From Larkinella arboricola (lineage in GTDB: Bacteria > Bacteroidota > Bacteroidia > Cytophagales > Spirosomataceae): DNA of 64,000 nucleotides. This document shows, in pieces, positions 1 to 7,957 of this stretch. A program made the position numbers and the translations under genes. Numbering within the stretch: position 1 is the stretch's first letter; each line of letters starts with the position of its first letter. Under the pieces are notes generated by a model that worked only from the letters and a program-made list of their open reading frames with translations, made no database searches and was not told the DNA's origin. The DNA is taken from the NCBI RefSeq assembly GCF_003259745.1, contig NZ_QLMC01000001.1:434001-498000 (forward strand). The letters are read 5' to 3'.

Positions 1-1143
1 GAATTTTTCGATGCGCTGGATGAAGTAGCTCTGTAGGGCGTCTTCGTCTTTCAGCTTCAGTTTTTTAATCAGGTTCTGACAGAAGGCGCTGGCTTTCCAG
101 GCATCTTTCGGGCACTCGTCCCCGCCGATGTGGATGTATTTTCCGGGGAATAACGCCATCATTTCCGTCAGCACATTCTGCAAAAACGCAAAGGTGGGTT
201 CGCTCGGGCAATATACCTCTTTGAAAATGCCCCAGCGCGTGGCGACCTCGTATTTTTTGGCCGGATCGCACGAAAATTCGGGGTAGGAAGCCAGGGCCGC
301 CAGCGCGTGGCCGGGCATTTCAATTTCCGGAATGATGGTAATGTGCCGCGCAGCCGCGTACCGAACGACTTCTTTGATCTGTTCCTGCGTATAAAAACCG
401 CCGTATTCTTTTCCGTCGTACTGAAACGGGTAGTTCTCGGCGTTATGGCCCAGCACGGTTTCTTTCCGTTTCGAGCCAATTTGTGTCAGTTTGGGGTATT
501 TCTTGATCTCGATGCGCCAGCCCTGATCGTCGGTCAAATGCCAGTGGAAGGTGTTGAATTTGTGCAGCGCCATCAGGTCGATAAACCGTTTAACAAACGA
601 CACCGGCATGAAATGGCGGCTTACATCGAGCATCAAACCCCGGTAGGCGTAGCGGGGCCGGTCGAGAATCTGGCAGGCCGGAATCGCCCAGGTTACTCCG
701 GTAAGTTTCGTCGGGCTGAACACCTCCGTTGGCAGCAATTGCAGCAGCGTCTGAACGGCGTAGAAATAACCTTTCGGGGTTTCGGCTTCTACCACAACCC
801 GTTCGGGCGAAACATTCAGAATATAGCCTTCCGGACCGCATTTCCCGGCCTTGTGAGCCTGAAAAACGATGTGCTTACCTTTCACCAGAGCGGGCGTCGT
901 TGGAGTTACGGCAACCGGCAAACCACTAGCGGCTTTTAGCTGCGTAACCAGCGTCTGGGCGGCTGCCCGCTGGCCCGCGTCTTTGGTGGCAACCAAAACC
1001 CGTGTGGCGGCCGTGACGGTGAACTGACCGTCTTTACCCGAAAACTGGGCCGGAAAGGGGAGGAGGTTGTAAGCGTTGTCGGATTGGGCAAAAAGCGAAA
1101 AAGAAAGCGTTAGGCAGAACAGAAGGGCAAAGATGGATCTCAT
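1..1143 (-). CDS. Beta-N-acetylhexosaminidase, GH20 (3' end outside window)
   Basis: This is a secreted or periplasmic glycoside hydrolase expected to release terminal N-acetylhexosamines from glycans. The 381 visible codons begin with a hydrophobic signal peptide (residues 1-20, ending near LFAQ). The GH20 N-terminal alpha/beta domain follows at about residues 25-150. The TIM barrel starts around YRGLMLDVSRHFMP, with FNTFHWHLTDDQGWRIEIK at about 190-210. The signature HIGGDECPK, which holds the Asp-Glu catalytic pair of substrate-assisted catalysis, lies near residue 340. The gene runs off the left edge, so the C-terminus is not seen. A possible -7 element lies 29 bases upstream of the start. 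The family call is secure; the exact substrate cannot be told. Confidence 0.95.
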   Translation of the reverse strand, partial: MRSIFALLFCLTLSFSLFAQSDNAYNLLPFPAQFSGKDGQFTVTAATRVLVATKDAGQRAAAQTLVTQLKAASGLPVAVTPTTPALVKGKHIVFQAHKAGKCGPEGYILNVSPERVVVEAETPKGYFYAVQTLLQLLPTEVFSPTKLTGVTWAIPACQILDRPRYAYRGLMLDVSRHFMPVSFVKRFIDLMALHKFNTFHWHLTDDQGWRIEIKKYPKLTQIGSKRKETVLGHNAENYPFQYDGKEYGGFYTQEQIKEVVRYAAARHITIIPEIEMPGHALAALASYPEFSCDPAKKYEVATRWGIFKEVYCPSEPTFAFLQNVLTEMMALFPGKYIHIGGDECPKDAWKASAFCQNLIKKLKLKDEDALQSYFIQRIEKF

Positions 1144-1171
1144 GCAGCAAGTAAACGGTGGTTGGTAAAAT

Positions 1172-1179
1172 CAAAGGTA
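1172..1179 (-). promoter_or_regulatory. Candidate Bacteroidota -7 element for the GH20 gene
   Basis: On the minus strand this reads TACCTTTG and matches the Bacteroidota -7 consensus TANNTTTG. It would give a leader of about 20 bases before the GH20 start. I see no convincing -33 TTG at the usual distance. Confidence 0.4.
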
Positions 1180-1276
1180 GGCAAAAATGCCCTCACCGCT
1201 GACAGATTACGAGCAACCGGCTTTTTCTGGAACGGGCTCCCAAGATTAGAAACCGTATGAAAGCTGGCGTAAGGCT

Positions 1277-1327
1277 AAACCAGTTACCAAATCCCCAAAC
1301 CGTCCTTCGGGAACCGGTAACTGGTTT
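1277..1327. repeat. Perfect 12-bp inverted repeat with 27-base loop
   Basis: AAACCAGTTACC (1277-1288) pairs perfectly with GGTAACTGGTTT (1316-1327). It begins 18 bases past the stop of the M19-like gene in its reading direction and lies upstream of the GH20 gene. It could end the protease/dipeptidase transcript or protect its 3' end. There is no clear U-tract on either strand, so it is not a textbook intrinsic terminator. Confidence 0.6.
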
Positions 1328-1345
1328 ACAGAAGGTTGAAAAGCG

Positions 1346-3055
1346 TTACAAAGAACTGTTCAGCCACCTGTTGATAAAGTTTTTGCCGTTTTCGTATAAA
1401 ATACCCCGAATGTGGGCTTTCAGAGCGTCGTTGTTAATCCGTCCGTTTGCGTCTTTGGGCAGGAGCGGCCCGCCCCCGTTTTCTTTCCGGTAAGCTTCTT
1501 CGGCTACGGGTAGCCAGCGGATCAGGGCGGCTTCCAGCGCCGACGTTTTGCTGGCATCCCGGCAGTTGATGACGGGGTTAATCAGGCCGTCGAAATCGCT
1601 GCCGATGGTGATGTGTTCCCAGGGGTCTTTGTCGGTTCGGATTTGCCCGGTTGAAACCACATGCAGAATGTTGAAACACATGGCCAGCGGATGCCGTTCT
1701 TCCTTGGTGGGAACCAGAAACGATTCGGCTGGATCAATCTTCTCGGCTGCCAGCTTTTTGGATAAATCCGGGAAGAAAAACCGAAATTCTTCCGCCGAGA
1801 TATATTCTTCTTTTTCGCCTTTCCCCAGTGCGTTCTGCCAGCCCAGAATCCGAACGTCCAGGCTGATTCCAATCAATCCGTTGCTATTCAGTACTTCTTC
1901 AATGTCTTCGTCCATCAGATTGATGGTCCAGGGATTGTACGTAAACGTCTTGTTGACTGTGCCCCATTTACCGGCTATCCTCCGCTCGGTTTCTAGCCGG
2001 ACAATCGGCATGTTACTGGCTTTCAGCCGAATCATCGTTGCCTGGTTCAGAGCGGCTTTCCATTCATCGATTGAGTAGCCGGTAACGCCCATATGACTGG
2101 CAATAATCGGTAACTGATACCCTTTCGACCGACGGTATTCGTAAAAATCCAGACGGGATTTTAAGCTCATGTGCTTAATATCAATCAAAACCGGGGCCGC
2201 TTTGAGATCGGGGACATCTGACGTGCCCACATTCACCTGAAGCGTGTAAGCCTGATCGATCAGCCGTTTTCCGGCGGGCGTAATCCCGTTGCCGATTGGA
2301 TAAGCCGCTTCGTCTTTCAACATCTTAAGGCCGAACGCATGGGTGGCAATCAACTGTTCGGGGATGTGCGATAAGTGCGTGATGACCAGCGACATCAGGT
2401 CAAGGTCCGAATCCCAGAGGGCCTGTTGCAAATGCTGTAAACTCTGGGCGGCATCCAGGGCCGGATGGGTTTTGAAGTCGTCGGCCAGCGGAGTCGACGC
2501 GCTGGTCTGAAGAGTATCCGGTTTGCCGGGTTGCCCGATCAGCGTTCGGCACAGGCTGTGCGCCCCTTCCAGCGCCAGCGTCAGATTGGGCCGGTCGGTA
2601 GCGAGTGGAGCCGGTTTTTTGCGGGAGAGCAGCGTTACCTGACCGGCTTTGTCGAGCGTCTGGTACAGACTTAGTTCCCGCATAAACAACTGGTAGTAGG
2701 AAATTTGGCCCGTGCGGATTTTCTCCATGTAGGTCTGATCAACCGGGCTGGTGAAAAAACTGGAGTTTAAGACAACGCCGAACAGTCCCTGTTTCTGGGC
2801 AAAAAGCCGTTCAATCGGGGCAATGTTGGCCACCCCCAGCGTCACCTGACCGGACTTTAGCTGACTAAAGCAGGACTGACTTTCCAGAATGTGCAGAAAC
2901 TCTTCTTCCAGAAAATCGGTCAGTGGGTTTTTTAAATTAATGGGTTCCAGCAGTGCGTCGGCCGTCCGGTTTGAAGGATATTGTCCTTCGAACTCACAAA
3001 TGAATTGCTTAAAAACCGGGTGGAAATGGAAATCGAAATAATGAGAAGCCGCCAT
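1346..3055 (-). CDS. M19 membrane-dipeptidase-like metallohydrolase
   Basis: The 569-residue protein carries the main M19 (renal dipeptidase-type) landmarks in order: a metal motif DFHFHP near residue 8, LALEGAHSL (compare the family EGGHS), DIKHMS, PIIASHMG, and the hallmark GSDFDG at about 483-488. M19 enzymes are binuclear zinc amidohydrolases that cleave dipeptides. Two things are odd. The first motif reads HxH where M19 normally has HxD, and the chain is far longer than the usual 330-420 residues, with large inserts. There is no signal peptide, so it should be cytoplasmic. It begins 29 bases after the stop of the dual-protease gene on the same strand, so the two are probably co-transcribed. 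The superfamily is well supported; dipeptidase activity is inference. Confidence 0.8.
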   Translation of the reverse strand: MAASHYFDFHFHPVFKQFICEFEGQYPSNRTADALLEPINLKNPLTDFLEEEFLHILESQSCFSQLKSGQVTLGVANIAPIERLFAQKQGLFGVVLNSSFFTSPVDQTYMEKIRTGQISYYQLFMRELSLYQTLDKAGQVTLLSRKKPAPLATDRPNLTLALEGAHSLCRTLIGQPGKPDTLQTSASTPLADDFKTHPALDAAQSLQHLQQALWDSDLDLMSLVITHLSHIPEQLIATHAFGLKMLKDEAAYPIGNGITPAGKRLIDQAYTLQVNVGTSDVPDLKAAPVLIDIKHMSLKSRLDFYEYRRSKGYQLPIIASHMGVTGYSIDEWKAALNQATMIRLKASNMPIVRLETERRIAGKWGTVNKTFTYNPWTINLMDEDIEEVLNSNGLIGISLDVRILGWQNALGKGEKEEYISAEEFRFFFPDLSKKLAAEKIDPAESFLVPTKEERHPLAMCFNILHVVSTGQIRTDKDPWEHITIGSDFDGLINPVINCRDASKTSALEAALIRWLPVAEEAYRKENGGGPLLPKDANGRINNDALKAHIRGILYENGKNFINRWLNSSL

Positions 3056-3084
3056 GTCTTTATGAAGAATAAAGAAGGTTGAGG

Positions 3085-5868
3085 TTACTGTTTGAAGAAT
3101 TCACGTAACAACGCTTCAGTGCCGACGGTATCACTTAAACCGGCGGATTCAACAGCTCTCACCGGCGGGCGGGTGGTGAACGCATCCAGCGCCAGTTGCC
3201 CTCGCTGGGTTAATCCCGTTGCACTCTCGGTCGGTCCGGGGCGGAGTTTCCGGCGCAGGATGTTCCAGACGAAATGACCCGCTTCCACAAAACCAATGTC
3301 TTTGGGTAATTCGGTTGACACGCCCTCGTAGGCATGCGTCAGGGTATCGGCTTCTGGTAAGTCGGCATTCAGGAGCGCATCAATGTCCAGAATACCGGCT
3401 CCGTACAGTTTAGACATGTTGGGCGTCCATTCCGACGGTTTTCGGGCGGTATTTTTCAGCGTGGTTCGGAAGGCTTCCACAATCTGCCAGGGAAAGCGGT
3501 ATTTCTGGGGCAGTTCATGAAGGTGTTTTGCTTTCCAGAGCATAGCCGCCGAAGCCACGTGCGGAGTCGCGTAGCTGGTACCGTCGCCATACGACATGAA
3601 TTCGTTGCCTTCCTCATCGGTAATCGGTACGTACACGCTTTCGCCCGGGGCCGCAATATCGACCATCGGCCCGTTGCTGCTGCCTTTCCAGGGCAGGTCT
3701 TTCGGGTTGGTGGCCGCTACCGCAATCGTACCGGGGTAAATGGCCGGGGCTACCACCAGTTCGACCTGGTTGCCAGCGGCACAAACCCAGATGATTCCCT
3801 GTTCATAAACCTCGCGGGCAATGGCCGCAAACATGGATTTGGGATAGGTTCCCATGCACATAAACATTACGTCAGCCTGACTCTGAATGGCATAGTTGGC
3901 CGCATCCACGAGTTCTTTCCCGCGACCCAGCAGGATCACCGACTTGGCAATGCGATACGGAATGAGTCGGGCCAGCGTTTTACCGCCGAACGTCAGCAGA
4001 CCGCTGTTGCCGTTGACGGTATTGGGGTCCGTCTGCAAAACGTTTCCTACGGCAATGCTGGCCGTTCGGGTGCCGTGGCCCGGAAATTTCAGGAGTTTTC
4101 GCTCCATTAAATCGCGGGCATCGGTGTCCTGGTCGATAAAATCGAAATCCTTGTCGGTATCGTATCCGGCAAAAACCTTGGAGTGCGTCGAGTAGCCGGT
4201 ATCCAGTTGAACAAACCGCAGTTCGGCCAGATTATCCCGGATTGCCTGCCAGTCGGCCCGTTTCAGGCGCTCGGTATCGTCGAGACAGTTCACAGCCGAC
4301 CAGTTCCACCAGCGGTGGTAGAAAGCCGGACTTTTAACTTTTTTGCCCTTCTGGACGCAGACTGAGTCGCCAAAATTCTTTAGAAACGTTTCCTCTTCTT
4401 TCTGCCAGGTTGCGAGTCCACTGTCCTTGCCGGGGTTGAACGATTCAAAGCGATCCGGACCGGTTTCTCCGGCATCAACGCCAATGTCTGTCAACGTTTC
4501 CAGATCCGGTTCGCAGCTTTCGACATGCGGCAGGGTTTCCAGCTGTTGCGCCAGTTCCCACGGGTTGCGGTTGGAGCGGAGGGTCAAATACCGTTTCCGC
4601 CGGATATCGGGGTCAAATGACGACGGAATCAGGGGTGTTTCGTCAACGAATCCTTCTACCAGGGTGCTGGCTCGCCCCTCCCAATCGTCCTGCAACACGG
4701 GCTGGCTGGACAGGGTGATCTCAAAATACTGAAGCCGGTCAACCGGGGTGGCGCTTTCTCTTTTTTCAGGAGCCGGAGTGGTTGAAGGGGTTGGTTTGGC
4801 TTCCACAAGAGCTGGTGAAGGACTCATGATTTTAAGGGAAGGGGTTTGAGCTTCAATGATTTGGCGCCGGAGGGGCTGCATGGCGTCCGCGACCGGCATG
4901 TTGCTGAACGCTTCGACAATGCAACTGACGCGGACACCTTCGTTGCCAATCCAGTCAATTTGCTCATCGACGTCACCGGGCTGGACAATGGAACCGTCTT
5001 TCCGCAGCCAGTTGCCCGCGGCATCTTTCCGGGGAATGGAACTGTGGTGCAGCGCAACGACCGCGCCGGTACCCAACCCCAGCACCACACTGCCGGATGA
5101 GCCGGGCAAGGTGTCCGATTCGTAAATCAGAAAATTGTCCGTTAGCGTAATCAGTCGGATGTCTTTCAGAACCACTTTCTTGTAGTCGCCTTTCGGGTGC
5201 TGAATCACGACGCAGTTTTCTCCTTCGATGATTTTACCAAGCGAGCTATCCATCTGAATGTACCCAAACCGGTCCAGAGCCGCCCCTTCGGAACCGGTGG
5301 TTTCGACCGCCACCAGCGTAAAGTCGCGTCCATCATAGGGAGAGCCCTGACGTTCTTCGTAGGTGGAGGTCAGGAAAAACAGATCGGGTCGGAGGTTAAA
5401 CGTAACGGGCGTCAGAACGCGGCCGTCGGCATCAAGTTCATAGTTGAACTGAGCCTGTGAACGGCTGGCGGTTTCCAGATCCGGTAAAACGTGGTTGTTG
5501 GTAATCAATACGTTGGGGCTCACCAGAAACCCCGTACCGTACCCGCTGACGCCGAATTGATTCTGGATAACGATCCGGCAGACGCTGGTTGCACTCCGGA
5601 GAATCTTCCCGACAATCGATACGTCCTGAAAATTCGGTACGCCATTGATTCGCTCCAGGGCTTTGTCCAGGCGAATCCCTTCCCGGGCGATGCGTTTGGA
5701 AAGCCGACTTGTATCGTTGGTGATATCGGTTAAGGACAACTGGCCGGTCCGGTTTTGCTGAATACCGCTTTGAACCCGTTCAATTTCGTTTAAATGAGCC
5801 GCATAATTCGCATACGCCCGATCTCGAAGCAACGACTGCGCCGACTCAAAAATGTTAGTCTGTGCCAC
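3085..5868 (-). CDS. Fusion of trypsin-like and subtilisin-like serine proteases
   Basis: The 927-residue protein holds two complete protease domains. An N-terminal helical region (1-95) precedes a trypsin/V8-like domain with ITNNHVL (His126), GRDFTL (Asp182) and PGSSGS (Ser258). A Pro/Thr-rich linker (about 345-375) and an uncharacterised segment (about 380-540) lead to a subtilase domain with QLDTGYS (Asp556), GHGTRTAS (His598), CAAGN (oxyanion Asn700) and GTSYATPH (Ser765). A C-terminal tail of about 90 residues has no domain I recognise. All catalytic residues are present. There is no signal peptide or propeptide, so it probably acts in the cytoplasm, which is unusual for both families. 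Translation must start at GTG: an in-frame stop lies two codons upstream and there is no early ATG. It is the first gene of a two-gene unit with the M19-like protein. Confidence 0.9.
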   Translation of the reverse strand: MAQTNIFESAQSLLRDRAYANYAAHLNEIERVQSGIQQNRTGQLSLTDITNDTSRLSKRIAREGIRLDKALERINGVPNFQDVSIVGKILRSATSVCRIVIQNQFGVSGYGTGFLVSPNVLITNNHVLPDLETASRSQAQFNYELDADGRVLTPVTFNLRPDLFFLTSTYEERQGSPYDGRDFTLVAVETTGSEGAALDRFGYIQMDSSLGKIIEGENCVVIQHPKGDYKKVVLKDIRLITLTDNFLIYESDTLPGSSGSVVLGLGTGAVVALHHSSIPRKDAAGNWLRKDGSIVQPGDVDEQIDWIGNEGVRVSCIVEAFSNMPVADAMQPLRRQIIEAQTPSLKIMSPSPALVEAKPTPSTTPAPEKRESATPVDRLQYFEITLSSQPVLQDDWEGRASTLVEGFVDETPLIPSSFDPDIRRKRYLTLRSNRNPWELAQQLETLPHVESCEPDLETLTDIGVDAGETGPDRFESFNPGKDSGLATWQKEEETFLKNFGDSVCVQKGKKVKSPAFYHRWWNWSAVNCLDDTERLKRADWQAIRDNLAELRFVQLDTGYSTHSKVFAGYDTDKDFDFIDQDTDARDLMERKLLKFPGHGTRTASIAVGNVLQTDPNTVNGNSGLLTFGGKTLARLIPYRIAKSVILLGRGKELVDAANYAIQSQADVMFMCMGTYPKSMFAAIAREVYEQGIIWVCAAGNQVELVVAPAIYPGTIAVAATNPKDLPWKGSSNGPMVDIAAPGESVYVPITDEEGNEFMSYGDGTSYATPHVASAAMLWKAKHLHELPQKYRFPWQIVEAFRTTLKNTARKPSEWTPNMSKLYGAGILDIDALLNADLPEADTLTHAYEGVSTELPKDIGFVEAGHFVWNILRRKLRPGPTESATGLTQRGQLALDAFTTRPPVRAVESAGLSDTVGTEALLREFFKQ

Positions 5869-6021
5869 CGGTTAAGAATTTAGGGGTGAAAGAAGCTTGT
5901 CTGTTTGACGGTTATCAGACGATATTACGGAGAAAGGAAGTTGCGTTAGTAAAGCTTTGAGTGACCGGTAGGAGTGATGAGTAAACGGTTGACTATAAGT
6001 TATTTTGGTTGGTTTTGGTAG

Positions 6022-6048
6022 AAAAAAAGCCCGGAAGGCTCCGGGCTT
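6022..6048 (-). terminator. Intrinsic terminator after the ferredoxin gene
   Basis: On the minus strand an 8-bp stem (AAGCCCGG / CCGGGCTT) with a 6-base loop runs straight into seven T residues. It lies about 80 bases beyond the ferredoxin stop. Confidence 0.85.
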
Positions 6049-6126
6049 AGTTCTTGTACTATAGGTGAATGGAAGAAGCGTTTTCGTCCGGAAGCCTTTA
6101 TCCTGTAAACGGTCTCAACGGGCGTC

Positions 6127-6441
6127 TTACTCGGCCCGTATCCGGAAAATCGCTCCCTGCATGGTTTCATCGACGCGCAGCTGACACGCCAGCCGACTGT
6201 CGGTATCGGCATCCGGCAGCGTGTCCAGCAGGTCGCCCTCCGCATCGTTAACCGGCGGCAGGGCATCGGCACCTTCCAGCACGGCTACGTGACAGGTCGC
6301 ACACAACGCCATCCCCCCGCAGGTTGCTTGAATGGGATAGTCCGATGCTTTCAGGACTTCCATCAGGCTCAGGCTGATGCCCTCCGGAATTTCCAGCGGC
6401 TGCCGGTCGCCGTTACGGTCTTCAATGGTGATGTGGATCAT
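6127..6441 (-). CDS. [2Fe-2S] ferredoxin
   Basis: This is a 104-residue electron carrier. The cluster ligands are Cys41, Cys47 and Cys50 (CGGMALCATC) plus Cys86 (RLACQL), the spacing of adrenodoxin/vertebrate-type [2Fe-2S] ferredoxins. I chose the ATG at 6441 (MIHITIEDRNG), because the 13 residues of a longer reading do not look like ferredoxin sequence. It follows a ferredoxin-NADP reductase gene on the same strand with about 105 bases between them, so the two probably form a donor-acceptor pair. Its final redox partner is not evident here. Confidence 0.92.
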   Translation of the reverse strand: MIHITIEDRNGDRQPLEIPEGISLSLMEVLKASDYPIQATCGGMALCATCHVAVLEGADALPPVNDAEGDLLDTLPDADTDSRLACQLRVDETMQGAIFRIRAE

Positions 6442-6467
6442 GGATGTAGACAAAAGAATGGGAGAAT

Positions 6468-6538
6468 AGACAAAAGACAATAGACAGGAGATAAGAGACG
6501 GTAGATTTAATTGGTCTTTTGTCTAGTGTCTCCTGTCT
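6468..6538. repeat. Intergenic word-repeat palindrome (AGACAAAAGA/AGACAGGAGA)
   Basis: Two related words, AGACAAAAGAC (6468-6478) and AGACAGGAGA (6482-6491), are followed by their exact complements GTCTTTTGTCT (6514-6524) and TCTCCTGTCT (6529-6538). The complements come in an order that allows either crossed perfect pairing or a nested hairpin with G-U or mismatched positions. It fills the gap between the reductase and ferredoxin genes. Confidence 0.7.
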
Positions 6539-6546
6539 TGTATCTT

Positions 6547-7551
6547 TTAAAAAGTAGGTACTCCGTTAACGGTGGTGTATTTGAAACTTAATTTCTGATC
6601 GGGATACACGTATTTAAACGCGCTCTGGCACATCAGGGCGGCTTCGTGGAAACCGCACAGAATGAGTTTCAGCTTGCCCGGATAGGTGTTAATGTCGCCG
6701 ATGGCGTAAATCCGTTCGACATTGGTGGAATAATCCACGGTATCAACCGCAATGGCTGATTTGTCGATCTGGAGCCCCCAGTCGGCGATGGGACCGAGTT
6801 TGGGCGTCAGGCCGAAAAGCGGAATCAGGTGGTCGGTAGCCAGGTTCGTAACGGTTTTGTCTTTGGCCGTAATCGTAACTTCCTGCAAATGGCCGTTGCC
6901 CGAAACGCTGCTGATGTTCGATTGCAGAATCAGGTTAATGCGCCCATCCTTCGCCAGTTCAAACACTTTTTCGGCTGAGTCGGGTGCGCCCCGGAAACTG
7001 TCGCTGCGATGAATCAGGGTTACTTCGCGGGCGATGTCGGCCAGAAAAACCGTCCAGTCCAGAGCCGAGTCGCCCCCGCCTGCCAGTACCACCCGCCGGT
7101 CGCGCAGGAGTTCCGGATTCTTGACCATGTACGCAACGCCTTTGCCCTCAAATTGTTCCAATCCCGCAATGTCCGGTTTCCGGGGTTCGAAACAGCCCAG
7201 GCCGCCCGCAATCACCACCACCTGGCAGTGTACGACGGTTTGCTCGTTGGTCGTAATGTGGAACGAGCCGTCGGGCTGGCGCTCCAGACTTTCGACGCGC
7301 TCACCCAGCGTAAACGAAGGATGAAAGGGGGCAATCTGTTCCATCAGATTATCGACCAGCGTCTGGGCCTTGACGTCCGGAAAGCCGGGGATGTCGTAGA
7401 TCGGTTTCTGGGGATAGATCTCGGATAATTGCCCACCTACCTGCGGCAGTGCGTCGATCAGGTGGCAGCGCATTTTCAATAAACCCGCTTCAAAAACGGC
7501 AAACAGCCCGACCGGACCGGCGCCGATAATGCAAATGTCAGTAGTAATCAT
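6547..7551 (-). CDS. Ferredoxin-NADP(+) reductase, thioredoxin-reductase-like type 2
   Basis: This 334-residue flavoprotein moves electrons between NADPH and ferredoxin. It has an FAD dinucleotide motif GAGPVG at residues 10-15, PQVGGQLSEIYP typical of the YumC-type reductases, and a second Rossmann motif GGGDSALDW near residue 160 for NADP. The FAD-binding AIGDINTYPGK lies near the C-terminus. It lacks the CxxC redox pair of true thioredoxin reductases, which supports the ferredoxin reductase call. Length matches the family. It is encoded directly upstream of a [2Fe-2S] ferredoxin on the same strand. Confidence 0.93.
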   Translation of the reverse strand: MITTDICIIGAGPVGLFAVFEAGLLKMRCHLIDALPQVGGQLSEIYPQKPIYDIPGFPDVKAQTLVDNLMEQIAPFHPSFTLGERVESLERQPDGSFHITTNEQTVVHCQVVVIAGGLGCFEPRKPDIAGLEQFEGKGVAYMVKNPELLRDRRVVLAGGGDSALDWTVFLADIAREVTLIHRSDSFRGAPDSAEKVFELAKDGRINLILQSNISSVSGNGHLQEVTITAKDKTVTNLATDHLIPLFGLTPKLGPIADWGLQIDKSAIAVDTVDYSTNVERIYAIGDINTYPGKLKLILCGFHEAALMCQSAFKYVYPDQKLSFKYTTVNGVPTF

Positions 7552-7957
7552 TGTCTTTGTCAGTTCCTGTTTTAATCGATTCTGGTGTGGATTCGGGCAG
7601 TCTCCTTATGGCTAAAAACACTGACAGACTTTCCTGTGAATGTGAGGGTTAAGGCCACAAAACTTCGGCAATAACCTTTTGGATTTTCAGCCTGCGGACC
7701 TGCTTAAGCTGCCTGAACAACGTTGCAAAGTAAAGGAGAAGAAAGTGAATAAGTATAACAATAGGTATTGTATTGGGTAATATTATATAACGTATGGTAA
7801 TGAGTGGAGGCCGTTCCGGAAAAAGTTATCCTGGAGCGCCAGTTGTCGTAAAAAGCCGCTTTTTCGTCGTAAAATGAAATATAGTTACTCCGGTAAAGTC
7901 CCCAATTTTGTAGCCGTAGTTGAACGCTAGTGCCAAAACAGTAAACAACATCAAACC
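7552..7957. other. 406-base intergenic region between divergent genes
   Basis: This region must hold promoters for both the reductase (minus) and the PKD/beta-helix lipoprotein (plus). It includes an AT-rich tract at about 7740-7800, with a short palindrome ACAATA-GG-TATTGT at 7758-7771. I could not assign a clear TANNTTTG element on either strand, and I see no RNA gene. Confidence 0.4.

Noticed and set aside
307-939. 210-residue plus-strand frame at the left end
   Set aside because: It is the complement of the GH20 gene that runs off the window; the GH20 signature is on the minus strand.
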